This document shows, one piece after another, positions 8,953-16,977 of a stretch of DNA of 61,996 nucleotides. The notes below the pieces were generated by a model. The model saw only the letters and a program-made list of their open reading frames with translations, ran no database searches and was not told the origin of the DNA. Origin of the DNA: a virus; the IMG/VR virus record IMGVR_UViG_3300008452_005740, positions 1-61,996 of that record. One strand, 5' to 3'. The position numbers and the translations under genes were made by a program. Within the stretch, counting starts at the first letter, position 1. Each line of letters begins with the position of its first letter.

Positions 8953-9182
8953 TGGAATACAAAGATTTTTATCGTGATATATTAAACGAAAATTTACAAC
9001 TTGCTGAAGAAGTGTTTAATTTACTAGAAAAAAACACGCCTACGGACCCCGATAAATGGTCAAAAGCAAAAGCAGCTGCACGTGCTAAATTTGATGTATA
9101 TCCATCTGCATATGCTAACTTATGGGCAGCAAAGAAATATAAGAGTATGGGTGGTGGGTGGAAGAAGGGTAAAAATGATTAG
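8952..9182 (+). CDS. Small basic phage protein with VYPSAYAN motif
   Basis: 76 aa. The N-terminus MEYKDFYRDILNENLQLAEE carries an (I/L)xE-type site. The C-terminal half, KAKAAARAKFDVYPSAYANLW then KSMGGGW, is a motif seen across many phage and giant-virus small basic proteins. It is probably DNA-associated or virion-associated. It overlaps the next gene by 8 nt. Confidence 0.75.
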   Translation: MEYKDFYRDILNENLQLAEEVFNLLEKNTPTDPDKWSKAKAAARAKFDVYPSAYANLWAAKKYKSMGGGWKKGKND

Positions 9183-9501
9183 TCTTACTGATATTTTAGA
9201 AGAAGTTGTTGACCAACTTGACGAAAAATACAAGACCAAAGGTAGTCTTGGTAAATGGCTTCGTCAAAAATGGGTAGACATTTCTCGTAAAAATAAAGAC
9301 GGAAAACATCCACCATGTGGTGATTCAGCAGGTAAGAAAGAACGAAAAGGTGGATCAGCAAAGTATCCAAAGTGTAGACCGGCTCGTTCTGCGGCAGCAA
9401 TGACCAAAGGTGAAAAACGATCGGCAGTTACTAGAAAACGAAAAGCAAAAAATACCGGTGGAAAACCAAAGATGGTATCAACATTTAAGAAGGAAGATTA
9501 A
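9175..9501 (+). CDS. Small basic Cys-containing protein (DUF5872-type)
   Basis: 108 aa from ATG 9175. It begins MISLTDILEEVVDQLDEKY, another helix with an ILE site. The core KWVDISRKNKDGKHPPCG...YPKCRPARSA and the Arg/Lys tail SAVTRKRKAK match the family I recall as DUF5872, common in large phages. The strongly basic charge suggests binding to packaged DNA. Function not established. Confidence 0.75.
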   Translation: MISLTDILEEVVDQLDEKYKTKGSLGKWLRQKWVDISRKNKDGKHPPCGDSAGKKERKGGSAKYPKCRPARSAAAMTKGEKRSAVTRKRKAKNTGGKPKMVSTFKKED

Positions 9502-9503
9502 CT

Positions 9504-9968
9504 ATGGCTAATCTAGACAATGATATGTTTAACGCACAATTTCCAGTTGACGAAACACGACTAGAAGAAGCGTGCTGGGACGGATACAAACAAGTTGGGA
9601 TGAAAGAAAAAAATGGTAAAATGGTTCCTAATTGTGTCCCCGTTAACGAAAATGATTTGTACGAAGGTGAGTTCTGTTCAGCATGTTTAGCAGAGTACAT
9701 CAAAGAACATGCTAATTTAATGATGGAAGCAGAATATCAAGGTCGTAAAGTTAAACTTGGAAAGCCGATGCAAGGTGATGTCAAGAAGTTTAAGGTATAT
9801 GTTAAAGACCCAAAAACCGGAAATGTTAAAAAAGTTAATTTTGGTGACAAATCTATGAGAATTAAAAAGTCCAATCCAGGCCGACGTAAGAATTTTAGAG
9901 CACGACATAATTGCGATAATCCTGGTCCAAGAACAAAAGCTCGGTATTGGTCTTGTCGTAAGTGGTAA
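9504..9968 (+). CDS. Conserved phage basic protein (RARHNCDNPG family)
   Basis: 154 aa. N-terminal ACWDGYKQVGMKEKNGKMVP then NCVP, and C-terminal KKSNPGRRKNFRARHNCDNP with ARYWSC, are both widespread phage motifs; their cysteines and histidine may bind zinc. A LEE site occurs at RLEEAC. Position in the head gene cluster suggests a structural or internal role, but no function is known to me. Its TAA shares a base with the next ATG. Confidence 0.8.
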   Translation: MANLDNDMFNAQFPVDETRLEEACWDGYKQVGMKEKNGKMVPNCVPVNENDLYEGEFCSACLAEYIKEHANLMMEAEYQGRKVKLGKPMQGDVKKFKVYVKDPKTGNVKKVNFGDKSMRIKKSNPGRRKNFRARHNCDNPGPRTKARYWSCRKW

Positions 9969-11185
9969 TGTTTACGACTAACGATTACCTTATTGAAACT
10001 CTTACCCCAGCAGAACAAGCTAAAAAATTAGGCTTGAAATATCTGGGGTTTGGTCGTTGGGGTAAAATTGTAAACAAAAAAGGAGTTACCACGCATAAAA
10101 CCGAAGGTAGTAAACTTGTCCCTGTTGCAAAAAATAAAGGTGGTACAACACAAAAACCAAAAAGCACATCGCAACAAAAGAAAGTTAAAGTTCAAAGGGG
10201 TGAACCATTACTTCCGTGGCTTCTTCCTAATCCGTGGGCTGGAGCAGACGAAGAAACTTCAATAGAACGTTTAGAACGCCGACGAGAACGATATGCGGAG
10301 GGTCAAGGATTAAGTGCAGAATGGAGTCGTCCACCTGAAGTGGTTGAAGAAGCTAAATCACATTGGACACAAATTGATCAGTTAACACAAGGCCCTGCAG
10401 AAACACCAAACGAAAAGGCAATTCGACTACAAGTTAAAACATTAGGATTGAAACGAGCTAACTTGCCGGGTAGTTTGTTACGGGGTACATTGTTTATTGG
10501 TCCAAGTGGAAAGGTAACTCACGCTGCAGATTTTCGTACTGGAAAATTATATAAACTAAAAAAACCATTCAATCCCAAAACAGGAGAACCTTCTGAAGTA
10601 GATGTGGCTACTGGCATAATATGGACAACGCCGGTTGACCCCGCCCGTTCAGATAGACAACAAGTTCTAGCAAATATTCGAATGTGGACTGACGATAAAG
10701 TATTTGACAGAATTACAAGTCAAAGATTGCAAATTTACGAAACAATGGATAAGCTAATTGACCAAGCTAACCTTCGTGTAACTGAAGCAAAAGAACTATA
10801 TCGTGGCGTTTATTTTACAAATAAAAATATAGACTACGCAAAATCATTTATAAAATTGATAACTTCTGGTGGTACCATTGAACTCCCACCGTCAGGATTT
10901 ACCACAACACTTAAAGTGGCAATGGATTTTGCAAATATTGGTGACCCACAAGTATCTGTTATTCTTCGCGCTCTTCCTCCAAAAAAAGGATTTCGAGCAA
11001 TGCATCTCGCTGGTATTCCACGAAACGCTCACGAAAAAGAATCTGAAGTGGTTACTCGGTCGTCAAAGTTCCAAATTATGAGTGTACTACAACAAGAAAC
11101 CAGACGAGAAAAAACTATAACAGAACCAGACGGACGATTGATTAATGTCACATATACCGTTCAACTTCAACAGCTAGAAAAATAA
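9968..11185 (+). CDS. GFGRWG-module ADP-ribosyltransferase
   Basis: 405 aa from ATG 9968. The N-terminus MFTTNDYLIETLTPAEQ contains LIE, followed at once by the module AKKLGLKYLGFGRWG...GSKLVPV (residues ~18-55). The C-terminal ~130 residues fit the R-S-E class of mono-ADP-ribosyltransferases: R279 in LYRGVYF, the strand motif GFTTT (310-314), and the ExE glutamates E358 and E360 in KESEV. Such enzymes move ADP-ribose from NAD+ to arginine or other residues of target proteins. T4 Alt is a packaged, injected member of this class. Analogy with Alt is an inference from the domain and the location. Confidence 0.82.
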   Translation: MFTTNDYLIETLTPAEQAKKLGLKYLGFGRWGKIVNKKGVTTHKTEGSKLVPVAKNKGGTTQKPKSTSQQKKVKVQRGEPLLPWLLPNPWAGADEETSIERLERRRERYAEGQGLSAEWSRPPEVVEEAKSHWTQIDQLTQGPAETPNEKAIRLQVKTLGLKRANLPGSLLRGTLFIGPSGKVTHAADFRTGKLYKLKKPFNPKTGEPSEVDVATGIIWTTPVDPARSDRQQVLANIRMWTDDKVFDRITSQRLQIYETMDKLIDQANLRVTEAKELYRGVYFTNKNIDYAKSFIKLITSGGTIELPPSGFTTTLKVAMDFANIGDPQVSVILRALPPKKGFRAMHLAGIPRNAHEKESEVVTRSSKFQIMSVLQQETRREKTITEPDGRLINVTYTVQLQQLEK

Positions 11186-11186
11186 T

Positions 11187-11645
11187 ATGAAAAAAATGAC
11201 GATTGTAGATTTATTGATGGGTGATTCGATGCGGGGTACGAAAAAACTCCTTGACCGATTGGAAACAAAAAAGACCACTCCCACGGTAAATGAGAATACT
11301 TATATTAGTAAGGTTGACGCAAAGCGTATTTATGATAAGATGGGATATGACTTTGACTTCAACGAGTTTTTGTTGGGTATGAACACCGAATTAGAACATC
11401 AAGACGTTACTAAAGGCAATATCGTCAAGACGGCAAAGATAGCAGCGGCCCACTTGAAGGAGAAGCCAAATTATTATACTTTACTAAAAAAATATATTGA
11501 AACTAAAAACGAAGATATAAGTGGGACCGCAGGACCAACTTCAAGCGTATCAAGTTTAGTGGGTCCAGTTGGTTACATTAAAGGAGCACCAAAACCTAAA
11601 GATGTAAAAAAGATGCGTTCGCATCTCGACAAGGAGAAAAATTAA
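11187..11645 (+). CDS. DUF5661-type phage protein
   Basis: 152 aa. The middle region DFNEFLLGMNTELEHQDVTK, then KTAKIAAAHLKEKPNYYTLL, fits the small helical family I recall as DUF5661. The C-terminus is Gly/Ser/Pro-rich then basic. The N-terminus is a short hydrophobic helix (MKKMTIVDLLMGDSM). Its stop overlaps the next ATG. Function unknown. Confidence 0.75.
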   Translation: MKKMTIVDLLMGDSMRGTKKLLDRLETKKTTPTVNENTYISKVDAKRIYDKMGYDFDFNEFLLGMNTELEHQDVTKGNIVKTAKIAAAHLKEKPNYYTLLKKYIETKNEDISGTAGPTSSVSSLVGPVGYIKGAPKPKDVKKMRSHLDKEKN

Positions 11646-11983
11646 TGATTCGCTTAAAAGATATATTAATAGAACACGGTAATAAAGAAAACCGTATCAA
11701 CTTGATGAAATTAGAAGTGCTAATGGAGAAAATGTTGCCGGTGCTCGCTAAGAATAACGCAACAAAACTGACACAAATTTGCACAGAAATTCATCAAATG
11801 GCTACAAAACTTAATGAATTACCTTATACATTATGGAACGCATATCCAGAGTGGCCGGTGTTAAAGGTAGCATTAATATCTAAAATTGCTGAAGCTAAAG
11901 AAGAAGCTTCAAAATTATTAGAATCTGAAAAAGTCGATGTCCTTCCGTTTGTAAAAGCGTTGGACGAACTTATCGCAGACTAA
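11645..11983 (+). CDS. Small helical protein with LIE N-terminal site
   Basis: 112 aa, entirely helical in appearance. Starts MIRLKDILIEHG, so LIE falls after residue 9. This start is close to those of the proteins at 9175 (MISLTDILEE) and 57121 (MINLKDILQTLSE). No known domain is recognised. It directly precedes the portal gene, suggesting a head-assembly role. Confidence 0.7.
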   Translation: MIRLKDILIEHGNKENRINLMKLEVLMEKMLPVLAKNNATKLTQICTEIHQMATKLNELPYTLWNAYPEWPVLKVALISKIAEAKEEASKLLESEKVDVLPFVKALDELIAD

Positions 11984-11998
11984 CATAAGTGAGGTTTT

Positions 11999-13903
11999 AT
12001 GGCAGATAATACTGTATTTTCAAGACTTAAAAAATTATTTTCTACAAGTACCATCGTCAGAAATGTCGGTGGTAAAAAATTACGCATCGCTGACACAGAC
12101 AACGTTCAGTCTTTTATCAATAGACGAGGTGTTGACAGATATACTCGCGTATATCAATCGGGAACTGGTGGATATGGTTCACATTACGGTAGAATGGAAA
12201 CTGCAGCGGCATTTCAAGGCGCACGTCTCCAATTATTCCGTGATTACGATATGATGGATAATGATCCAATTATATCTTCTGTGTTGGACATTTACGCAGA
12301 CGAATCTACAGTAAAAGACGAATTCAGTAAAATTCTTGCTATTAAAACTGATAACACACAAATTCAACAGATTCTAGAAAATTTATTTTATGATGTATTA
12401 AATGTGGAATTTAATCTCTGGCCGTGGATTCGCAATCTTACAAAATACGGGGATTTTTTCTTATATCTGGACATAGACCCAGAGTATGGTATCGTTAACG
12501 CTGTACCGTTATCAATTTACGAAACTACTAGAGTGGAAGGTGCGAATCCAGAAAATCCTTTTTCTGTAGAGTTTCACATACAAAATGATTTCTTGAATCT
12601 TGGAAAAAAGGAATTCGATAATTACGAAATTGCACACTTCCGTCTCCTTTCTGATACCAATTTCCTTCCATATGGTAAGGCAATGATTGAAGGCGGTCGT
12701 CGTGTCTGGAAGCAATTACAATTGATGGAAGACGCAATGTTAGTACATCGCATTATGCGTGCACCAGATAAACGTAAGTTTAAGATTGATATTGGTAATA
12801 TTCCACCAAATGAAGTGGAAACATATATGCAGCGTATTATTGATCGCATGAAAAAGTCACCACTTATCGATCCAAAAACTGGTGATTATAATCTTCGTTA
12901 TAACATGATGAACATTGTAGAAGATTTTTATATGCCCGTTCGTGGTAGAGATTCGGGTACTGACATTGAAACAATGCAAGGTCTACAATTTAATGCTATT
13001 GAAGATATTGAATACCTTCGTCAAAAGTTACTTGCAGCATTTAAAGTCCCTAAATCATTTATTGGATATGAAGAAGATATTAATGGAAAAGCTACATTGG
13101 CTGCACAAGACGTTCGCTTTGCTCGAACAGTTGAACGTATCCAACGTATCGTGGTATCGGAATTAACTAAAATTGCTATTATTCATCTATATGTTCAAGG
13201 ATTTACTGACGAGGAATTGGTAAATTTTGAATTAGCATTAACAAATCCATCTACGCTTTACGAACAAGAAAAAATTAATATTTGGAAAGAAAAGTTTGCT
13301 TTGGCAAGAGATATGACCGGCGGACAAGCTCAAATTCTTTCACAAGATTGGGTATATAAGCATATTCTTGAAATGTCGCAAGAAGAAGTTGAAGATGAGC
13401 GTAAAAAAATAATGGACGATATTAAACGTGTTCAAGAACAACAAGCTGCGGCACAACCACAAGAATCGGGAACACAAGGTGGTGACGCTCCATCGGGTGA
13501 ATTACAACCAGCAACTCCAGCAGATGCTGATGTTGAATTAGGACCAGACCCAGAAATGGGCCAAGAAGATGGTGTGGAACCAGAGGAACTCGACGATGTA
13601 AATGCTATTTTAAATTCGTTGGGGGAAGATATCGATGAAGATGAATCGATGGACGATGAACTGGAAGAAATTTTAGTGAAAAATAAAGTTGGTCGTCCCC
13701 GTGAAGGATTAAAATTTGGTACGGATAGACATCCGTTAGGTAGAGATCCTTTGGGGCATAAAGAAAATACCAAAACCTATAAAAGAAGTACACTTTCTAC
13801 GGAAGCCAAGCAATTTCTAGACAAATTACCTAGAAAGGGTGTAAGTAAATACCGTCAGATGATTGCTGACAGCATTATTCCAGACACTAAATTGGACGGT
13901 TAG
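11999..13903 (+). CDS. 20: Portal vertex protein (T4 gp20-like)
   Basis: 634 aa. The dodecameric portal forms the DNA channel and nucleates prohead assembly on the membrane. Residues 1-480 follow the gp20 pattern: N-terminal FSRLKKLF, YDMMDNDPIISSVLDIYADE, PWIRNLTKYGDFFLYLD, and the KVPKSFIGYEEDINGKATLA segment. The C-terminal ~150 residues are an acidic, Pro/Gln-rich extension, making it longer than T4 gp20 (524 aa). GAGG at 11991-11994 supports the start. Confidence 0.95.
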   Translation: MADNTVFSRLKKLFSTSTIVRNVGGKKLRIADTDNVQSFINRRGVDRYTRVYQSGTGGYGSHYGRMETAAAFQGARLQLFRDYDMMDNDPIISSVLDIYADESTVKDEFSKILAIKTDNTQIQQILENLFYDVLNVEFNLWPWIRNLTKYGDFFLYLDIDPEYGIVNAVPLSIYETTRVEGANPENPFSVEFHIQNDFLNLGKKEFDNYEIAHFRLLSDTNFLPYGKAMIEGGRRVWKQLQLMEDAMLVHRIMRAPDKRKFKIDIGNIPPNEVETYMQRIIDRMKKSPLIDPKTGDYNLRYNMMNIVEDFYMPVRGRDSGTDIETMQGLQFNAIEDIEYLRQKLLAAFKVPKSFIGYEEDINGKATLAAQDVRFARTVERIQRIVVSELTKIAIIHLYVQGFTDEELVNFELALTNPSTLYEQEKINIWKEKFALARDMTGGQAQILSQDWVYKHILEMSQEEVEDERKKIMDDIKRVQEQQAAAQPQESGTQGGDAPSGELQPATPADADVELGPDPEMGQEDGVEPEELDDVNAILNSLGEDIDEDESMDDELEEILVKNKVGRPREGLKFGTDRHPLGRDPLGHKENTKTYKRSTLSTEAKQFLDKLPRKGVSKYRQMIADSIIPDTKLDG

Positions 13904-13962
13904 TATATGTCGATTATATTTACTTATATGATGGTTGTTTACTCGTTAAATACGGATAACAT

Positions 13963-14823
13963 ATGAGCCTCAAACACAATAAAATTAAGAATACCGGCAT
14001 TTTGTTTGAATTGCTGGTTAGAAAAATCGCAACGGATGTATTAGATGGCAAACAAGATAGTTTTGCCATCAAATTGATGCGTGAGCACTTCCATCCAAAA
14101 TCAGAACTTGGAAAGGAGTTGCAATTATATCGCACGTTTTTTAATACACCGAAGTTGACGGAAAGTAAAGCATTTAACATGCTTGATTTAATTGTTCAAC
14201 GCCGCCGTAGTTTAAATGAAAAAGTACTTTCTGCACAAAAATTTCTTTTAATTAAAGAAATTAAACAAAATTGTGATTTAAAACAATTTCTAAACGGTCG
14301 TGTTCCTTCCTATAAAGTGTATGCATCAATTTATAAACTTTTTGAAAGTGGTTCTGATGATGTGATGCAATTGGAGGATGTGGTAAAATCACGCTTTTTG
14401 GTAGTGGAACATTTGCAAGGTATTTTTAAAGAAGAAGAAATTATTAAAGAAAGCTCATACGTTGAAGCACTTCGTGGTCAAGATGAAGAAATTCGTTATC
14501 TGTCATATAAATTTTTATTAGAACGATTTAATGAAAAATATAGTAATTTTAATGACAAACAAAAAGCATTACTTCGTGAATATATCAATAAAGGAACAGA
14601 TGTTGAGCAGTTTAGAAAATATGCAATAGCTGAAGCAACGTTTTTAGAATCTCAAATTAAAAAACAAAGTGTAAAAATTAAAAACGAGGTAACTCGTATC
14701 AAACTACACGAAGTCGTTGCACAACTAAAAAATATACAAGCAAAACCAATCATTAAAGAAAACCACATCACAGCACTTCTTATTGCATATCAATTAGTAC
14801 AAGATATGAATTCGTTGAGTTAA
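13963..14823 (+). CDS. Conserved T4-like head-cluster protein
   Basis: 286 aa, helical and charged. Begins MSLKHNKIKNTGILFELLVR, with a C-terminal segment NHITALLIAYQLVQDMNSL. Proteins of this appearance lie between portal and protease genes in other marine T4-like phages and are usually annotated only as structural. I see no catalytic motif. It may be a prohead core component. Confidence 0.75.
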   Translation: MSLKHNKIKNTGILFELLVRKIATDVLDGKQDSFAIKLMREHFHPKSELGKELQLYRTFFNTPKLTESKAFNMLDLIVQRRRSLNEKVLSAQKFLLIKEIKQNCDLKQFLNGRVPSYKVYASIYKLFESGSDDVMQLEDVVKSRFLVVEHLQGIFKEEEIIKESSYVEALRGQDEEIRYLSYKFLLERFNEKYSNFNDKQKALLREYINKGTDVEQFRKYAIAEATFLESQIKKQSVKIKNEVTRIKLHEVVAQLKNIQAKPIIKENHITALLIAYQLVQDMNSLS

Positions 14824-14826
14824 TAT

Positions 14827-15330
14827 ATGGATAAAGAACAACGCCTCCGTGAATATATTCGAAAGATGGTTCGTGAATTAATGAATGAAATTTCAACTAC
14901 TGCCGGTGTTCCTGGGTATTTAACTCCACATGCTTTTTCTGGGGAAAAAGATAGAACCGCATCAGTTGACCGTATGGCAAAACGCATCGGGTATACGCTG
15001 ACAAATAAAGGTAAAAAAGACAATAAAGGTGATAAGTTAACCGAGTCTTATAATAAGTTAAAAGATGAGTTTAAGACTCTCACGGAAAACTATTACTATG
15101 AATATCGGAATGATACCAGTAAACTTCCTCATCAAAAGATTGGTACGGCTATCTCTGAATTAAACAAACAATTAAAGCTAGTAGAACGGGCTTTAAAAAT
15201 GAATAGTCGTTTAAAGAAAGAGTACGGTATTTCAGACGACAAATTGTGGAAACGTACCAAACACCAAATGACCAAACTAGAAGGTAAGCTTGTAGAACTT
15301 GCCGGCCGCCTTCGTGAGATGAGAGGATAA
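14827..15330 (+). CDS. Head-cluster protein with N-terminal targeting-like helix
   Basis: 167 aa. N-terminal helix REYIRKMVRELMNEISTTAG followed by GVPGYLTPHAFSG, a motif I have seen in other phage proteins of this region. The C-terminal half is a charged coiled coil (KQLKLVERALKMNSRLKKEY). It may be a prohead core or internal protein. Function unknown. Confidence 0.75.
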   Translation: MDKEQRLREYIRKMVRELMNEISTTAGVPGYLTPHAFSGEKDRTASVDRMAKRIGYTLTNKGKKDNKGDKLTESYNKLKDEFKTLTENYYYEYRNDTSKLPHQKIGTAISELNKQLKLVERALKMNSRLKKEYGISDDKLWKRTKHQMTKLEGKLVELAGRLREMRG

Positions 15331-15331
15331 T

Positions 15332-15907
15332 ATGAAAAAATCTCGTTTAATGGAAATTATTCGTGAAACAATCAACGAAGAATTGGAATTAGAATCACAA
15401 GCAAGTGATGATGCAAAGAAGCAAGGTTTAGTATATAGAGGATTTGGTCGTTGGGGTACAAAAGACAAAATAACCCATACAACCCAAAGTGGAAAACTTG
15501 TTCCATTAAAAGCTATGAATCCGTTAGCGGCTGATAAAGCAAAAAAAGCAAATCGTCCTATTGGTGCATCTACAATGGTAACTAAAACACCAGATCAACA
15601 ACGACGACGAAACAGACCAGAACCAGAAAAGGATGCGGAATTTAACGCAATGGGAAAATACACCGGTACTGATGCGGGGAATAGAATTGCTGACAAAGTT
15701 ATTAGTAAATTTTTTGATACTTCCGATGCATTATTAGGTAAGTACAAGTATTATGATGACATTCCTGCGGATGAATTTATTGCCGCAACGGGTATTCCAA
15801 GAAAGGCAGCAGTTTGGACAGCTCAAAATAACAATAGCTATGAACAACCATTTAGTTATGATTCTGAAACTGATACGTTTAGTATCAATGACCCATACGA
15901 TATTTAA
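15332..15907 (+). CDS. GFGRWG-module protein, third copy
   Basis: 191 aa. Starts MKKSRLMEIIRETINEELEL (INE and LEL-E sites), then the module AKKQGLVYRGFGRWG...SGKLVPL (residues ~28-62). The C-terminal domain (~110-191, YYDDIPADEFIAATGIPRKA...) is not recognised. It shares only the N-terminal third with the proteins at 6944 and 9968, so the module looks like a portable tag. The protease gene gp21 follows 14 nt downstream, which fits a substrate of prohead processing. Confidence 0.75.
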   Translation: MKKSRLMEIIRETINEELELESQASDDAKKQGLVYRGFGRWGTKDKITHTTQSGKLVPLKAMNPLAADKAKKANRPIGASTMVTKTPDQQRRRNRPEPEKDAEFNAMGKYTGTDAGNRIADKVISKFFDTSDALLGKYKYYDDIPADEFIAATGIPRKAAVWTAQNNNSYEQPFSYDSETDTFSINDPYDI

Positions 15908-15921
15908 TTATAGGAAAATAT

Positions 15922-16506
15922 ATGGCATTACTTTGTGAATATACTGAATTACAATACGACCGTAGTATTCTAACGGAAGCAATGGACAGTAACAAACCAT
16001 TAGTTCTTCGTAATGTCGTATTACAACGTGCCGATGCCAAAAACCAAAACGGCCGAGTCTATCCAAAAGAAATTTTGATGCGTGAAGCGGCTATGTATAA
16101 GAAGAACTTTGTGGAAAGCCGCCGAGCATTAGGTGAACTCGACCATCCAGAAAGTCCAGTTGTCAACCTTAAGAATGTTTGCTGCAATATCGTCGGATTA
16201 TGGACAGAAGGTGATGACGTTCGTGGAGACATTGAAATACTCACCACACCAACTGGTAATATTGTTCGTGAACTTATTAAGAACAATATCCGTCTAGGCG
16301 TATCGTCCCGAGGTATGGGTTCGGTAAAATCGCTTGGAGAAAACACCGTTGAAGTACAAGAAGATTTTTCGTTAATTTGTTTTGATATTGTTAGTAATCC
16401 ATCAACTATTGGTGCATTTATCAACGAAAATGTTCAATCAAAAGTTGTTGCGCCTTATGACAATATTGACAAATTAATTCACGATTTCCTCAGCGAAATA
16501 AAATAA
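15922..16506 (+). CDS. 21: Prohead core protease (T4 gp21-like)
   Basis: 194 aa, close to T4 gp21 (212 aa). It is a herpesvirus-protease-like serine protease that degrades the scaffold and trims capsid proteins after (I/L)xE. Seen: NGRVYPKEIL, GELDHPES with the catalytic His at residue 75, and LGVSSRGMGS with the catalytic Ser near 128-129. The later FDIVSNPS is also typical. AGGAAA precedes the ATG. Substrates probably include gp22, gp23 and the nearby internal proteins. Confidence 0.95.
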   Translation: MALLCEYTELQYDRSILTEAMDSNKPLVLRNVVLQRADAKNQNGRVYPKEILMREAAMYKKNFVESRRALGELDHPESPVVNLKNVCCNIVGLWTEGDDVRGDIEILTTPTGNIVRELIKNNIRLGVSSRGMGSVKSLGENTVEVQEDFSLICFDIVSNPSTIGAFINENVQSKVVAPYDNIDKLIHDFLSEIK

Positions 16507-16518
16507 AAGGAGAAATAT

Positions 16519-16770
16519 ATGCTAGGATTTATACTTATACTCGCACTTTTTGTTGCAATTGCTTGGTATGTCATTAAGGATATGAATACTCCGTTAGTTA
16601 AGACCGTAAAGACAACTGCACAAAAAGTAGAAGATACCGTAGAAAAAGTAGTAGATGTCAATAAGGATGGTGTGGTAAATGTTGCTGACGTTAAAGCTGC
16701 AGCAACAAAAGTTAAAAGTGTAGCTAAAAAAGTAACTACAAGAAAGCCACGTAAAAAAAAGGACGTATAA
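16519..16770 (+). CDS. Small membrane protein with EF-hand loop
   Basis: 83 aa. Residues 3-20 form one transmembrane helix (GFILILALFVAIAWYVI). A helical segment follows, then a Ca2+-loop-like or dockerin-like sequence DVNKDGVVNVAD (residues 46-57) and a Lys/Arg-rich tail. AAAGGAGA lies just upstream. A membrane anchor for prohead assembly is one possibility; no homologue is named. Confidence 0.7.
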   Translation: MLGFILILALFVAIAWYVIKDMNTPLVKTVKTTAQKVEDTVEKVVDVNKDGVVNVADVKAAATKVKSVAKKVTTRKPRKKKDV

Positions 16771-16771
16771 T

Positions 16772-16975
16772 ATGATTGAAAACGTCGAACAGACGCTAAA
16801 ACGTATTGTTGAAACGGATACACCAGACTTTGTAAAAGGTAAAATGGTAGATACGTTTACGGCAAATATGTTGATGACCGTGATTCGTAAATTAAACGAA
16901 GAAAACAAACAAAAACTGTTCGGTCGTTCAATTAATGAAATGGTAGCTGTTGCGTATAAAGTACTTACTTATTAA
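16772..16975 (+). CDS. Small helical head-cluster protein
   Basis: 67 aa, one base after the preceding stop. Pattern FTANMLMTVIRKLNEENKQKL...NEMVAVAYKVL looks like a conserved small protein of the gp21-gp22 interval in T4-like phages. No function is known. Confidence 0.65.
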   Translation: MIENVEQTLKRIVETDTPDFVKGKMVDTFTANMLMTVIRKLNEENKQKLFGRSINEMVAVAYKVLTY

Positions 16976-16977
16976 AA

